Below, piece by piece: positions 52,938 to 61,408 of a DNA stretch of 64,000 nt. Positions within the stretch are counted from its first letter, which is position 1. The number at the start of each line of letters is the position of its first letter. The notes under the pieces are model-generated. The model made no database searches and had not been told where the DNA came from. It saw nothing but the letters and a program-made list of their open reading frames with translations. The translations under genes and the position numbers were made by a program. Where the stretch lies: NCBI RefSeq assembly GCF_000695625.1, contig NZ_JMQI01000055.1:160557-224556 (forward strand). Reading direction: 5' to 3'. The DNA is from Amycolatopsis rifamycinica (GTDB taxonomy: Bacteria; Actinomycetota; Actinomycetes; Mycobacteriales; Pseudonocardiaceae).

Positions 52938-54707
52938 ATGTCCTTGGGTGTTTCGTCCACCAAGCGAAGAATCCTCGCCGCCTGCACCGCGCTCCTCCTG
53001 CCGCTCGGTTTCGCGTCCACCGCGCAGGCCGCCGGCGGCGGCTCGCCGCTGCCCGTGGATCCCGCGCACGGCAAGCACAAGATCGCGCGGATGGCCGAAG
53101 AGCCGCGGCACGACGTGCCGAATCCGCTGCTCAAGGAGCGGTTCGCCGAGGAGGAAGAGGAGGACGGCGACGACCCCGCGCTGTCCGCGCTCTGCCAGAC
53201 CTACATCGGCAAGCCCAACCCCTACCGGCCGCTCGCGCCGAACACCGACGTCATCGACGGCGACACGATCGTGCCGACCGGCAGCCAGACCGGCTGCAGC
53301 ACGGCCCAGAACGAGACCACCATCGCCGTCAACCCGGAGAACCCGCGCAACATCGTCGCCGGGGCGAACGACTACCGGCTGTACAACACCCGCGAGGCGC
53401 GCAACGACTCCGGCGGCTTCGCCTACACCTCGTTCGACGGCGGCCGGACCTGGGCGAACGTCCAGCTGCCGCACCTGGACTACCCGACCGGGGCGGCCGC
53501 GCCACTGTCCTACATGGACGCCGCCGGTGACCCGGCCATCGCCTTCGGGCCGCACAACACCGTCTACTACGCGACTCTCGTGTTCAGCCGCGCGGCGGTG
53601 CCGGACGACCAGCAGCTCGCCAGCGGCATCGCGGTGTCGGTGTCCCACGACGGCGGGCGCAGCTTCGGCGACCCCGCGATCCTGCACCTCGACGGCGTGA
53701 CCCCGGCGGGCACGCCGACGCCCACCCGCATCTTCAACGACAAGGAGTGGATCGCCGCCGACCCGGTCTCCGGCGACGTCTACGTGACCTGGACGCAGTT
53801 CACCTACGACGCGTCCGGTGCCTTCACCGAATCGCCGATCGTGCTGTCGAAGTCGCGCGATTTCGGCCGGACGTGGTCGCCGATGCGCCGGATTTCGCCG
53901 TCACTGACCGGTTTCGCCGGCGGGATCACACCGTACGGCAGCGGCTCGAACCCGGTGGTCACCCGCGACGGGACGCTCCAGGTCGCCTACGAGACGTCGG
54001 TGTGCGCGACGGCCGCGTGCGACCAGCCGGCCGACCACGACGCGGTCGTCGTCGCGACCTCGCGCGACGGCGGCCGGACCTTCCGGCACACCGAGGTGGC
54101 GCTCGACTTCGACTTCCCGGTCGACGAAGACGTCGCCAACAACGCCCTGACCGGCGAGAACTTCCGAGTCAACAGCTTTCCGCAGCTGACCTACGACCGC
54201 GTGACCGATCACCTGTGGGTGACCTGGGCCGACGACCGCAACGGCACCTACCGCGACGGCGAGTCGGTGAAGACCAACGGTGACGCGTTCCTGAGCGGCT
54301 CCGACGGGCGGCACGGCTGGTCCAAGCCGGTGAAGATCGGCTCGGGCGCCGACGAGGTGTTCCCGGCGGTCGCGGCGCTGGCCGGGCGGGTCGCGGTCAC
54401 CTTCTACACCCGCGCGTACGACCCGAACGGCATCGGCCTCGACTACGCCTACGCCACCGGCTGGGGCGACCGGGTGTCTTCGCTCCGCCGGATCACGACG
54501 CAGACGGCGAACCCGCAGGTCCAGTTCGTCTCGACGGGCGCGGAGACGGGCAAGGAACTCCAGGGCGTGTTCATCGGCGACTACACGGCGGCGGCGGTCG
54601 GCGCGGACTTCCGGCTCCACCCGGCGTGGACCGACTTCCGCGGCAACCCGGGCAAGACGCTGCCGAACCAGGACGTCGGGACGCAGACCCTCCCGATGTT
54701 CCCGTAG
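52938..54707 (+). CDS. Secreted BNR/Asp-box (sialidase-fold) protein
   Basis: This 589-residue protein has a signal peptide (SSTKRRILAACTALLLPLGF, cut near STAQAA). It contains at least four Asp-box repeats, SFDGGRTW, SHDGGRSF, SRDFGRTW and SRDGGRTF, which mark the beta-propeller fold of sialidases and BNR proteins. An acidic run (EEEEEDGDD) follows the signal region. The arginine triad and tyrosine of true sialidases are not obvious, so I call it sialidase-fold and leave the activity open. The ATG at 52938 follows GGGAAAGGG. It stands between hrpA and a convergent polymerase gene. Confidence 0.88.
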   Translation: MSLGVSSTKRRILAACTALLLPLGFASTAQAAGGGSPLPVDPAHGKHKIARMAEEPRHDVPNPLLKERFAEEEEEDGDDPALSALCQTYIGKPNPYRPLAPNTDVIDGDTIVPTGSQTGCSTAQNETTIAVNPENPRNIVAGANDYRLYNTREARNDSGGFAYTSFDGGRTWANVQLPHLDYPTGAAAPLSYMDAAGDPAIAFGPHNTVYYATLVFSRAAVPDDQQLASGIAVSVSHDGGRSFGDPAILHLDGVTPAGTPTPTRIFNDKEWIAADPVSGDVYVTWTQFTYDASGAFTESPIVLSKSRDFGRTWSPMRRISPSLTGFAGGITPYGSGSNPVVTRDGTLQVAYETSVCATAACDQPADHDAVVVATSRDGGRTFRHTEVALDFDFPVDEDVANNALTGENFRVNSFPQLTYDRVTDHLWVTWADDRNGTYRDGESVKTNGDAFLSGSDGRHGWSKPVKIGSGADEVFPAVAALAGRVAVTFYTRAYDPNGIGLDYAYATGWGDRVSSLRRITTQTANPQVQFVSTGAETGKELQGVFIGDYTAAAVGADFRLHPAWTDFRGNPGKTLPNQDVGTQTLPMFP

Positions 54708-54731
54708 CACCGACGGACGACACGGCGCCGG

Positions 54732-56420
54732 TTACTTGGCGTCGGCGTAGGTGTCGACCGCCGCGGTTTGCATGGGGAAGCGGACGGGGCAGGCCGGGCC
54801 GAACAGCATCCGGGCTGCCTCCGTCACGCTTTCGGTGATGGCGGAAGACACCTCGGCGGCCAGGGCCGCCGGGGTGTGGACGATGACCTCGTCGTGCTGG
54901 AAGAAGACCAGGTGGGCGGGCGCGGGAAGGCGGGTGCGCAGCGTCGCCAGCATCACCGCCGTCATGTCCGCCGCGCTCGCCTGGACCACGAAGTTGCGCG
55001 TGAACCGCCCCCAGCCCCGCGACGCCCGCCGCGCTTTCAGCTCCGCCGCCTCGTCCGATGCCAACCCGCCCGTCAACGCGCGCCAAGCCGCCGAGGGCGC
55101 CGGAGAAGTGCGGCCCAGCCGGGACCGGACCCGCTCCCCGCGCTCGCCCGCCTGGGCGGCGCGTTCCACATAGGCCACCGCGTCCGGAAAACGCTGCCGC
55201 AGCAACCCGAGCAGCGGTCCCGCTTCGCCGGACGTGCCCCCGTACATCGCCGACAGCATCGCGATCTTCGCCCGGGCCCGGTCGTCACGGTCGTCGTCCG
55301 CGGCCGGGACCCAGCGGGCGCCCGAGAACAGCGCCTCGCCCAGCCGGGCGTACAGGTCCGTCGCCGCCGCGACGTCGGCCAGGCGCCGGTCGCCCGACAG
55401 CGCCGTCAGCACCCGGGGCTCCAGCTGGGCCGCGTCGGCCACCACGAGCTGCCAGCCCGGGTCGGCCCGGACGCACGTCCGCAGCACCTTCGGGATCTGC
55501 AGCGCCCCGCCGCCGCGGCTGGCCCAGCGGCCCGACACCACCCCGCCGACGACGTAGTGCGGCCGGAACCGGCCGTCGGCCACCCACTCGTCGAGCCAGG
55601 CCCAGCCGTTCGCCGTGTACAGCCGCGACAGCTCCTTGTACTCCAGCAACGGCCCGACCGCCGGGTGGTCGATGCCCTTCAGCAGGTACTTCCGGGCCGC
55701 CGGCACCTCGATGCCCTCGCGGGCCAACGCCCGGACCACGCTCGGCGGCGAGTCCGGGTTCACCGGCCGCCCGCCGAACGCCTCGCTGATCTTCGCCGCC
55801 AGCTCGACCAGCGCCTTGGGCCGCTGCCCGGCCGGCACGCGCGGACCCAGCCGCGCGGCCAGCAGCGCTTCGTGCACGTCGGCGCGCCACGGCAGGCCGT
55901 CGGCCGACATCTCCGCCGCGGCCAGCGCGCTCGCCGACTCCGCGGCCAGCAGCAGCCGCATCCGGTCCGGGTGCCCGGTCGCCGCCACCCGCCGCTCCTG
56001 CTCCGCGAGGACGCGCTGCACCGCCGTGACGACTGTCACGCCCTCGGGCAGCGTCGGTGCCCTCGTCTCGAACAGCGTCGGCTGCGCCAGTTCGACGGCG
56101 GACTGCTCGGACGGCGCCTCTTCACCGTTCGCCCTGGCCCAGGCCGCGCGCAGGCTCCGCGACTGCCCCTCCTCGCCCTCGTACGCCAGCAGCAGCCCCT
56201 CCGCCAGTTCGAGGTCGTAACAGCGGCGCACCCGCAGCCCGGCCGCCATCAGCACCGGGTACGTGCGCTCCACCGACGGGAACACCCACCTCGGCGCGAG
56301 CGACGCCTCCAGCTCCCGCGCCAGCTCCGCGAAACCCGCCTCGTCCAGGCCAGGCACCGTGTCCGAAGGCGTGCGCACGGTGAAGCTCCCGCCCTCCTCC
56401 CGGCCCGCGATCACCTGCAC
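54732..56420 (-). CDS. Family A DNA polymerase with degenerate 3'-5' exonuclease region
   Basis: This 562-residue protein belongs to the group named bifunctional 3'-5' exonuclease/DNA polymerase in actinomycetes. The polymerase motifs are motif A VVADAAQLEPRVL, motif B RAKIAMLSAMYGG and motif C QHDEVIVH, all with catalytic residues. The N-terminal 190 residues occupy the exonuclease position (CYDLELAEGLLLAYEG) but the DEDD acidic residues are not evident. There is no 5' nuclease domain. The GTG at 56420 (or 56414) is the likely start. It may be a repair or translesion polymerase. It converges with the sialidase-fold gene. Confidence 0.88.
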   Translation of the reverse strand: MQVIAGREEGGSFTVRTPSDTVPGLDEAGFAELARELEASLAPRWVFPSVERTYPVLMAAGLRVRRCYDLELAEGLLLAYEGEEGQSRSLRAAWARANGEEAPSEQSAVELAQPTLFETRAPTLPEGVTVVTAVQRVLAEQERRVAATGHPDRMRLLLAAESASALAAAEMSADGLPWRADVHEALLAARLGPRVPAGQRPKALVELAAKISEAFGGRPVNPDSPPSVVRALAREGIEVPAARKYLLKGIDHPAVGPLLEYKELSRLYTANGWAWLDEWVADGRFRPHYVVGGVVSGRWASRGGGALQIPKVLRTCVRADPGWQLVVADAAQLEPRVLTALSGDRRLADVAAATDLYARLGEALFSGARWVPAADDDRDDRARAKIAMLSAMYGGTSGEAGPLLGLLRQRFPDAVAYVERAAQAGERGERVRSRLGRTSPAPSAAWRALTGGLASDEAAELKARRASRGWGRFTRNFVVQASAADMTAVMLATLRTRLPAPAHLVFFQHDEVIVHTPAALAAEVSSAITESVTEAARMLFGPACPVRFPMQTAAVDTYADAK

Positions 56421-56479
56421 CCGGACATCATGCCGATGACCACCGACAGTTTCCGGGGCCCGGGTGGCGGAGCCCCCGG

Positions 56480-56496
56480 CCGGGGCGAAGCCCCGG
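56480..56496. repeat. Short perfect hairpin, REP-like element
   Basis: CCGGGGC-GAA-GCCCCGG forms a 7-bp stem with a GAA loop; preceding bases GGGTGGCGGAGCCCCCGG can form a second, competing hairpin. Such double-hairpin intergenic units recur in related genomes, so a dispersed repeat is likely. Confidence 0.45.
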
Positions 56497-56543
56497 ATGC
56501 TTCTGCCGGTTTCCGGGCTGGTGCGTTCGGCGTACGGTTGGTT

Positions 56544-56573
56544 TACTCTCCAGTAGCTCCCATACCGCCGGTA
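56544..56573 (+). promoter_or_regulatory. Paired short palindromes upstream of the acyl-CoA synthetase gene
   Basis: TACT-CTCC-AGTA (56544-56555) and TACC-GCC-GGTA (56563-56573) lie next to each other, 49 to 78 bases before the ATG. Both resemble TetR-type operators used in actinobacterial fatty acid genes. Assignment is by appearance only. Confidence 0.4.
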
Positions 56574-56621
56574 CGTCACCGTCGGCATGGGCTCTCTTCC
56601 CGCAGCAACGGAGGTGCCTGG

Positions 56622-58256
56622 ATGAGCCTGGTCGCGCTCGCCACCACGGTGGCGGACAAGGTGACCGAGACGGTGCGCAGCGTCGACGTGATGCGGCGGG
56701 CGGGCCTCGTTCCCTTCCCCCGGCTCGACGAGGGGGTGCGTTCGCTGGTCGCGCTGCGGAAGTTCGGCCCGTTCGCCGGCGCCAACCACATCTCCGCCCG
56801 CCGCGACCCGGCCGCCGTCGGCATCGTCGACGAGCTCGGCCCGCTCACCTACAAGCAGCTCGACGACCAGTCGAACGCGCTGGCCAGGGCCTGGTCCGAG
56901 CGCGGCATCGAACCCGGCCAGGTCGTCGCCGCGCTGTGCCGCGACCACCGCGGCCTGGTCATCACGATGGCCGCGTCGGGCAAGCTCGGCGTCCGCCTGC
57001 TGCTGATGAACACCGGGTTCGCGAAGCCGCAGCTGGCCGACGTCGCGCAGCGCGAAGGCGTCACCGCGATCGTCTACGACCAGGAGTTCACCGGCCTGCT
57101 CGACGCGATCCCGGACGGCGTCGCGCGCTACCTCGCCTGGGTCGATCCGGGCTCGGACCTGACCGACCGGACCGTCCCGGTGCTCGACGAGATCATCGCC
57201 AGCACGGACGACCGGCCGTGGCCCGCGCCGGCCAAACCGGGCGGGTTCGTGCTGCTGACCAGCGGCACCACCGGCACGCCGAAGGGTGCGCCGCGGCCGC
57301 ACACCTCCGCGCTGGCCTCGGCGCAGTTCCTCGACCGGATCCCGCTGCGGTCGAACGAAGCCACCTACATGGGCGCGCCGCTGTTCCACGGCACCGGCCT
57401 GTCCCAGTTCATCCTGTCCTTCGCGCTCGGCTCGAAGGTCGTCATGCGGCGCAAGTTCCACCCCGAAGAGGCGCTGCGCGGCGTCGCGGAACACCGGTGC
57501 ACCGCGCTCGTGCTGGTACCGACCATGCTCCAGCGGATCGTCGACCTGCCGAAGGAGGTCCGGCAGAAGTACGACACGTCGTCGCTGCGGATCATCTTCG
57601 TCGCCGGTTCGGCGCTCTCGCCGGACCTGGGCAACCGGGCGAACGAGGCGTTCGGCCCGGTCGTGCACAACCTCTACGGCTCGACCGAGGTCGCGGTGGC
57701 CACGGTCGCGACGCCGGAGGACTGGGCGAAGGCCCCGGGCACGGTCGGCCGCGCGCCGGTCGGCTGCAAGGTGGCGCTGTACGACGAAAAAGGCCGGAAG
57801 GTCACCGAGCCGCACGTGACCGGCCGGGTGTTCGTCGGCAGCGGGCTCAGCTTCGGCGGCTACACCGACGGCCGCCACAAGGAGATCATCGACGGCCTGC
57901 TCTCCAGCGGCGACGTCGGCCACTTCGACGAAGACGGCCTGCTGTTCATCGACGGCCGCGACGACGAGATGATCGTCTCCGGCGGCGAGAACGTCTTCCC
58001 CATCGAGGTGGAGAACCTGCTGGTCGAGCGCGAAGACGTGATCGAGGCGGCGGTGATCGGCGTCGAGGACCCGGAGTTCGGGCAGCGGCTGAAGGCGTTC
58101 GTGGTGCGCGCCGAAGGGGCCGACCTCGACGCGGACGGGATCCGTGACTACGTCAAGGCGAACCTGGCTCGCTACAAGGTGCCGCGGGACGTCGAATTCC
58201 TGGAGGAGCTGCCGCGCAACGCGACCGGGAAGGTGCTGCGCACCAAACTGCGGTGA
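56622..58256 (+). CDS. Acyl-CoA synthetase (FadD-type AMP-forming ligase)
   Basis: This 544-residue enzyme activates fatty or other carboxylic acids to acyl-AMP and then acyl-CoA. The ATP motif LLTSGTTGTPKGA (about 210-222), NLYGSTEVAV and the hinge motif GRDDEMIVSGGENVFPIEVE are complete, and the final lysine in RNATGKVLRTKL is present. The ATG at 56622 follows CGGAGGTGCC. Its neighbours do not point to a pathway, and substrate chain length is open. Two small palindromes upstream suggest repression by a TetR or FadR protein encoded elsewhere. Confidence 0.93.
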   Translation: MSLVALATTVADKVTETVRSVDVMRRAGLVPFPRLDEGVRSLVALRKFGPFAGANHISARRDPAAVGIVDELGPLTYKQLDDQSNALARAWSERGIEPGQVVAALCRDHRGLVITMAASGKLGVRLLLMNTGFAKPQLADVAQREGVTAIVYDQEFTGLLDAIPDGVARYLAWVDPGSDLTDRTVPVLDEIIASTDDRPWPAPAKPGGFVLLTSGTTGTPKGAPRPHTSALASAQFLDRIPLRSNEATYMGAPLFHGTGLSQFILSFALGSKVVMRRKFHPEEALRGVAEHRCTALVLVPTMLQRIVDLPKEVRQKYDTSSLRIIFVAGSALSPDLGNRANEAFGPVVHNLYGSTEVAVATVATPEDWAKAPGTVGRAPVGCKVALYDEKGRKVTEPHVTGRVFVGSGLSFGGYTDGRHKEIIDGLLSSGDVGHFDEDGLLFIDGRDDEMIVSGGENVFPIEVENLLVEREDVIEAAVIGVEDPEFGQRLKAFVVRAEGADLDADGIRDYVKANLARYKVPRDVEFLEELPRNATGKVLRTKLR

Positions 58257-58287
58257 CGACCGAGGCTTGGCCTGGGGCCGGGCCGGT

Positions 58288-59241
58288 TCAGTCCCAGTCG
58301 ATGCCGAACACGCCCGGCCCGAAGTCGAACGCCACCGCGTGGACGCCGTCCGCGCCGTCGAGCTTCAGCGGGCGGCGGGCGAGCGTGCCGCCCGCGCCGT
58401 TGCGGGAGTACTGCCAGCAGCGGCCGGGTGCGGTGCCCGGGGCGAACCGGACCTCGAGGAGGTACTCCCGCACCGGGCGGCGGAACTCGCGGTAGTGGGT
58501 GTTGCGGCACTCCGGGTACGGCGGCCCGCTGTTGGTCAGGGTGTACTCGATCAGGTGCGTCTCGCCGCGGTTGATCGGCTGGTCGAAGAGCAGTTCGCTG
58601 ACGAGCAGGCCGTGGGCCTCGTCGATCTCGGCGCGGCCGACCCGGCAGTTGCGCACGGCGTGCAGCTCGGGGACGCCCGCCTCCGGGTCGTCCTGGGTGT
58701 AGACCAGCAGCCAGCGGTCCTGGCCGTCGGCGACGGCCTGGAACACCGCCCGCGCGGTCACCGCCCGCTGGCCGCCGTCCGCGGCGATCTCGCACAGGTC
58801 GTGCAGCCCGACCATCTTCAGCGGCTGACGGCGGTCGAGCGCGTACGGCGCCCCGACCTTCTCCAGCAGCGGCTGCAGCACCTCGCGCGGGAACGACATC
58901 GGCTCGGCGCCGGCCTGGCGCTTCCCGGCGCCCCCGCGAGGCCGGGGCGGAGGCAGCAGCCCGAGCAGGGACCCGGCGGGGACGTCGAGGATCTCTTCGA
59001 GCGTGCGAACGGCCGACAGCGAGCTCTGCCGCTCCGGCTGCCGCTTGCCCGACTGCCAATAACTGAGCGCGGTGACGCTGACGACGACCCCGCGGGCCCG
59101 CAGCCGCGCCTGGATCCGGTCGAGCGACAGCCCGCTGGTGGCGATGGCCGCGCGCAGCCGGATGGCGAATTCGGTGCGGCCGCCGTCCTGGCCGTCACCC
59201 GCCGCGCTGCCCGCCATCGCTGAATTCCCGACCCGCCCCAT
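58288..59241 (-). CDS. XRE family transcriptional regulator with long C-terminal domain
   Basis: This 317-residue protein has an N-terminal helix-turn-helix (EFAIRLRAAIATSGLSLDRI, VVVSVTALSYWQSGKRQPE, residues 24-70) and a C-terminal region rich in beta strands (VFQAVADGQDRWLLVYTQ and CRVGRAEIDEAHGLLVSELLF), probably a ligand or protein-binding domain. I do not recognise a named subfamily. GGGGGAC precedes the ATG. It faces a 360-base region in which a small gene may lie, and could control it. Confidence 0.82.
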   Translation of the reverse strand: MGRVGNSAMAGSAAGDGQDGGRTEFAIRLRAAIATSGLSLDRIQARLRARGVVVSVTALSYWQSGKRQPERQSSLSAVRTLEEILDVPAGSLLGLLPPPRPRGGAGKRQAGAEPMSFPREVLQPLLEKVGAPYALDRRQPLKMVGLHDLCEIAADGGQRAVTARAVFQAVADGQDRWLLVYTQDDPEAGVPELHAVRNCRVGRAEIDEAHGLLVSELLFDQPINRGETHLIEYTLTNSGPPYPECRNTHYREFRRPVREYLLEVRFAPGTAPGRCWQYSRNGAGGTLARRPLKLDGADGVHAVAFDFGPGVFGIDWD

Positions 59242-59398
59242 GCCGTCCCCCGACGATCCCCGACACGGAGCACGTTAGCAGTTTTCCCCGCGGTCTCCGC
59301 CCCCTTCTTCGGCCGCGGCCGCCCGCGCCGCCACTCGGGCGAACGGGCTAGTACTGGCAACTGTGAACCATTGCCCCGGCCTGGGCGGACGCGCTTTC
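59242..59398. other. Upstream region of the XRE gene
   Basis: This holds the 5' region of the minus-strand XRE gene and must also hold the promoter of any plus-strand transcript that ends at 59573. TAGTACTGG at 59349-59357 contains a possible -10 box. No operator symmetry was clear to me. Confidence 0.3.
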
Positions 59399-59533
59399 AT
59401 GACTTGCCTGCGCCGGTGGCACCGCCTCCCCCTCACGGCCCACCCGGACGCAGGCGCGACCGGCCGCGCGAGCGGTTCCGGCTCCGGTTCACCCGGCCGC
59501 GTTGTGCGACCGGCCGGTGTGGCCGCGCGATGA
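59399..59533 (+). CDS. Possible small gene (44 residues) in front of a strong terminator
   Basis: In the region 59242-59600, otherwise without genes, one plus-strand frame ends in TGA at 59531-59533, exactly where a strong hairpin begins. From ATG 59399 it encodes MTCLRRWHRLPLTAHP followed by a glycine-serine-rich part; a GTG at 59363 would give 12 more residues. No convincing ribosome-binding site is visible (GGACGC is closest). Since the XRE gene runs the other way, a plus-strand terminator here implies a plus-strand transcript from this region, either this ORF or a non-coding RNA. Confidence 0.3.
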   Translation: MTCLRRWHRLPLTAHPDAGATGRASGSGSGSPGRVVRPAGVAAR

Positions 59534-59573
59534 CCGGTGGCCCGGCGACGCCCCCAGCGCCGGGCCACCGGTC
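59532..59573 (+). terminator. Strong intrinsic terminator
   Basis: GACCGGTGGCCCGGCG pairs perfectly with its complement at 59558-59573 (16 bp, 10-base loop) and is followed by TTGTT. It lies upstream of the SDR gene and reads as the end of a plus-strand transcript that starts within 59242-59530. Confidence 0.8.
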
Positions 59574-59600
59574 TTGTTACCACCGGGTAGCATCCGGGGC

Positions 59601-60353
59601 ATGACGCTCCGGAAGAACATCCTGATCACCGGCGCCAGCAGCGGGTTGGGTGAAGGCATGGCCCGCCAGTTCGCGGCGAAGGGGCGAAACCTGGCGCTGT
59701 GCGCGCGGCGCACCGACCGGCTCGAGAAGCTGGCCGCCGAGCTGACCGCGGCCCACCCCGGGATCAAGGTCGTCACGCGCACCCTCGACGTCACCGACCA
59801 CGACCGCGTGTTCGCCGTCTTCGCCGAGTTCCGCGACGAGCTGGGGTCCCTCGACCGGGTGATTGTGAACGCCGGGCTCGGGAAGGGGCAGCGGGTCGGC
59901 ACGGGCCGGTTCGACGCCAACCGCCAGACCCTCGAGGTCAACTTCGTCGCGGCCGCGGCCCAGATCGAGGCCGCCGCCGGGATCTTCCGCGAACAGGGCG
60001 CCGGCCACCTCGCCGTCATCTCCTCGTTCAGCGCGCTCCGCCCGTTCCCGGGCAACCTCACCGCGTACGCCGCGTCGAAGGCCGGGATCTCGGCGTTCGT
60101 CGGCGGCACCCGGATCGAGCTGAAGCGCAAGGGCATCGCCGTCACCGACGTCCGGCCCGGCTACATCGAGTCGGAGATGAACGACCGGATCGGCCGGAAC
60201 CCCTTGCTGGCCAAGGCCGAGACCGGGGCCAAGGCGCTGGCCAAGGCGATCGAGGCCGAGCCCGCCCGCGCCTACGTCCCGGCGTGGCCGTGGGTGCCGC
60301 TGAGCGTCGTCATGCGCGTGGTGCCGGCCGCGCTGCTGCGGAAGTTCGCGTGA
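59601..60353 (+). CDS. SDR family oxidoreductase
   Basis: This 250-residue short-chain dehydrogenase begins NILITGASSGLGEGMARQFA with the TGxxxGxG cofactor motif (residues 10-17) and CARRTDRLE, whose arginines favour NADP. The catalytic set is Ser in ISSFSALRPF, Tyr in YAASKAGISAF and Lys four residues later. NAG occurs in VIVNAGLGKG. The substrate is unknown. It is the first gene of a four-gene operon; the phosphotransferase start overlaps its stop as GTGA. The ATG at 59601 starts exactly at the family start. Confidence 0.93.
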   Translation: MTLRKNILITGASSGLGEGMARQFAAKGRNLALCARRTDRLEKLAAELTAAHPGIKVVTRTLDVTDHDRVFAVFAEFRDELGSLDRVIVNAGLGKGQRVGTGRFDANRQTLEVNFVAAAAQIEAAAGIFREQGAGHLAVISSFSALRPFPGNLTAYAASKAGISAFVGGTRIELKRKGIAVTDVRPGYIESEMNDRIGRNPLLAKAETGAKALAKAIEAEPARAYVPAWPWVPLSVVMRVVPAALLRKFA

Positions 60354-61408
60354 ACGCCGCGGTCGAGGTCCGCGCGGAGGACGCCTTCGACCCGGGCGCG
60401 GTGCACGCCTGGCTGCGCACGAAGGTCGAGGGCCTCGGGGACGAACCACCGCACGTGCGGCAGTTCCCCGGCGGCGCGTCCAACCTGACGTACCTGCTGA
60501 CCTACCCGGACCGCGAACTGATCCTGCGCCGCCCGCCGGCCGGGCACAAAGCGGCGTCCGCGCACGACATGCGGCGCGAGTACCGCGTCCAGCACGCGCT
60601 GAAGCCGGTGTTCCCGTACGTGCCGCGGATGGTGGCCTTCGGGGACGACCCGGCGGTGCTCGGCGGCGACTTCTACGTCATGGAGAAGCTCGACGGCCTG
60701 ATCCTGCGCGGCGACCTGCCACCGGGCATGACGCTGACGCCCGGGCAGGCACGCGAGCTGTCCGGCAAGGTCGTCGACCGGCTGGTGGACCTGCACGCCG
60801 TTGACGTCGGAAAGGCCGGTCTCGCCGACCTCGGCAAGGGCGCCGGGTACGTCGAGCGGCAGATCCGCGGCTGGTCGGAGCGGTACGTCGCGGCGCGCAC
60901 GGACAACGTCGGCGACTTCGCCGAGGTGCGTGCGTGGCTGGCCGCGAACCAGCCCGGCGAGGTGAAGATCTGCCTGATCCACAACGACTACCGCCTCGAC
61001 AACCTGGTGTTGGACGGCCCGGCGGCGCTCAACATCACCGGCGTCCTCGACTGGGAGATGGCCACGCTCGGCGACCCGCTGATGGAGCTGGGCAGCATGC
61101 TCGCCTACTGGGTCGAGGCCGCCGACGACGACGTCATGCACACGAGCCGCCGCCAGCCGACGCACCTGCCCGGCATGTTCACCCGCGAGGAGTTCGTCGC
61201 GCGCTACGCCGAGAAGACCGGGCTTTCGGTCGGCGATTGGCGGTTCTACGAGGTCTACGGCCTGTTCCGGCTCGCCGCGGTGCTGCAGCAGCTGTACCGG
61301 CGCTATCGGGACGGCGCCACCCGCAACCCGGCGTTCAAGGACTTCTGGCAGTTCGTCGGGTACCTCGACTGGCGCTGCCGCGAGATCATCGCGAAGGGAC
61401 GTGTCTAG
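60350..61408 (+). CDS. Phosphotransferase family protein (APH/FadE36-like)
   Basis: This 352-residue protein has the aminoglycoside-phosphotransferase/ACAD10 kinase fold: VRQFPGGASNLTYLLTYPD (nucleotide loop), CLIHNDYRLDNLVLD with the catalytic aspartate and asparagine (HNDYRLDN), and GVLDWEMATLGDPLMELG with the metal-binding aspartate. Proteins of this ACAD10-like group phosphorylate hydroxyl groups on small molecules such as 4-hydroxy acids, rather than antibiotics. The coupling to an SDR and a histidine phosphatase supports hydroxy-acid or lipid metabolism. The start GTG overlaps the SDR stop by 4 bases. Confidence 0.9.
   Translation: MNAAVEVRAEDAFDPGAVHAWLRTKVEGLGDEPPHVRQFPGGASNLTYLLTYPDRELILRRPPAGHKAASAHDMRREYRVQHALKPVFPYVPRMVAFGDDPAVLGGDFYVMEKLDGLILRGDLPPGMTLTPGQARELSGKVVDRLVDLHAVDVGKAGLADLGKGAGYVERQIRGWSERYVAARTDNVGDFAEVRAWLAANQPGEVKICLIHNDYRLDNLVLDGPAALNITGVLDWEMATLGDPLMELGSMLAYWVEAADDDVMHTSRRQPTHLPGMFTREEFVARYAEKTGLSVGDWRFYEVYGLFRLAAVLQQLYRRYRDGATRNPAFKDFWQFVGYLDWRCREIIAKGRV

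Noticed and set aside
52938..54707. Confirmed exo-alpha-sialidase
   Set aside because: Asp-box repeats show the fold only. The arginine triad and nucleophile tyrosine were not evident, so activity is left open.
60350..61408. Aminoglycoside resistance kinase
   Set aside because: The kinase fold is shared, but the sequence follows the ACAD10/FadE36-like branch and the gene is coupled to an SDR and a histidine phosphatase, not to a resistance context.
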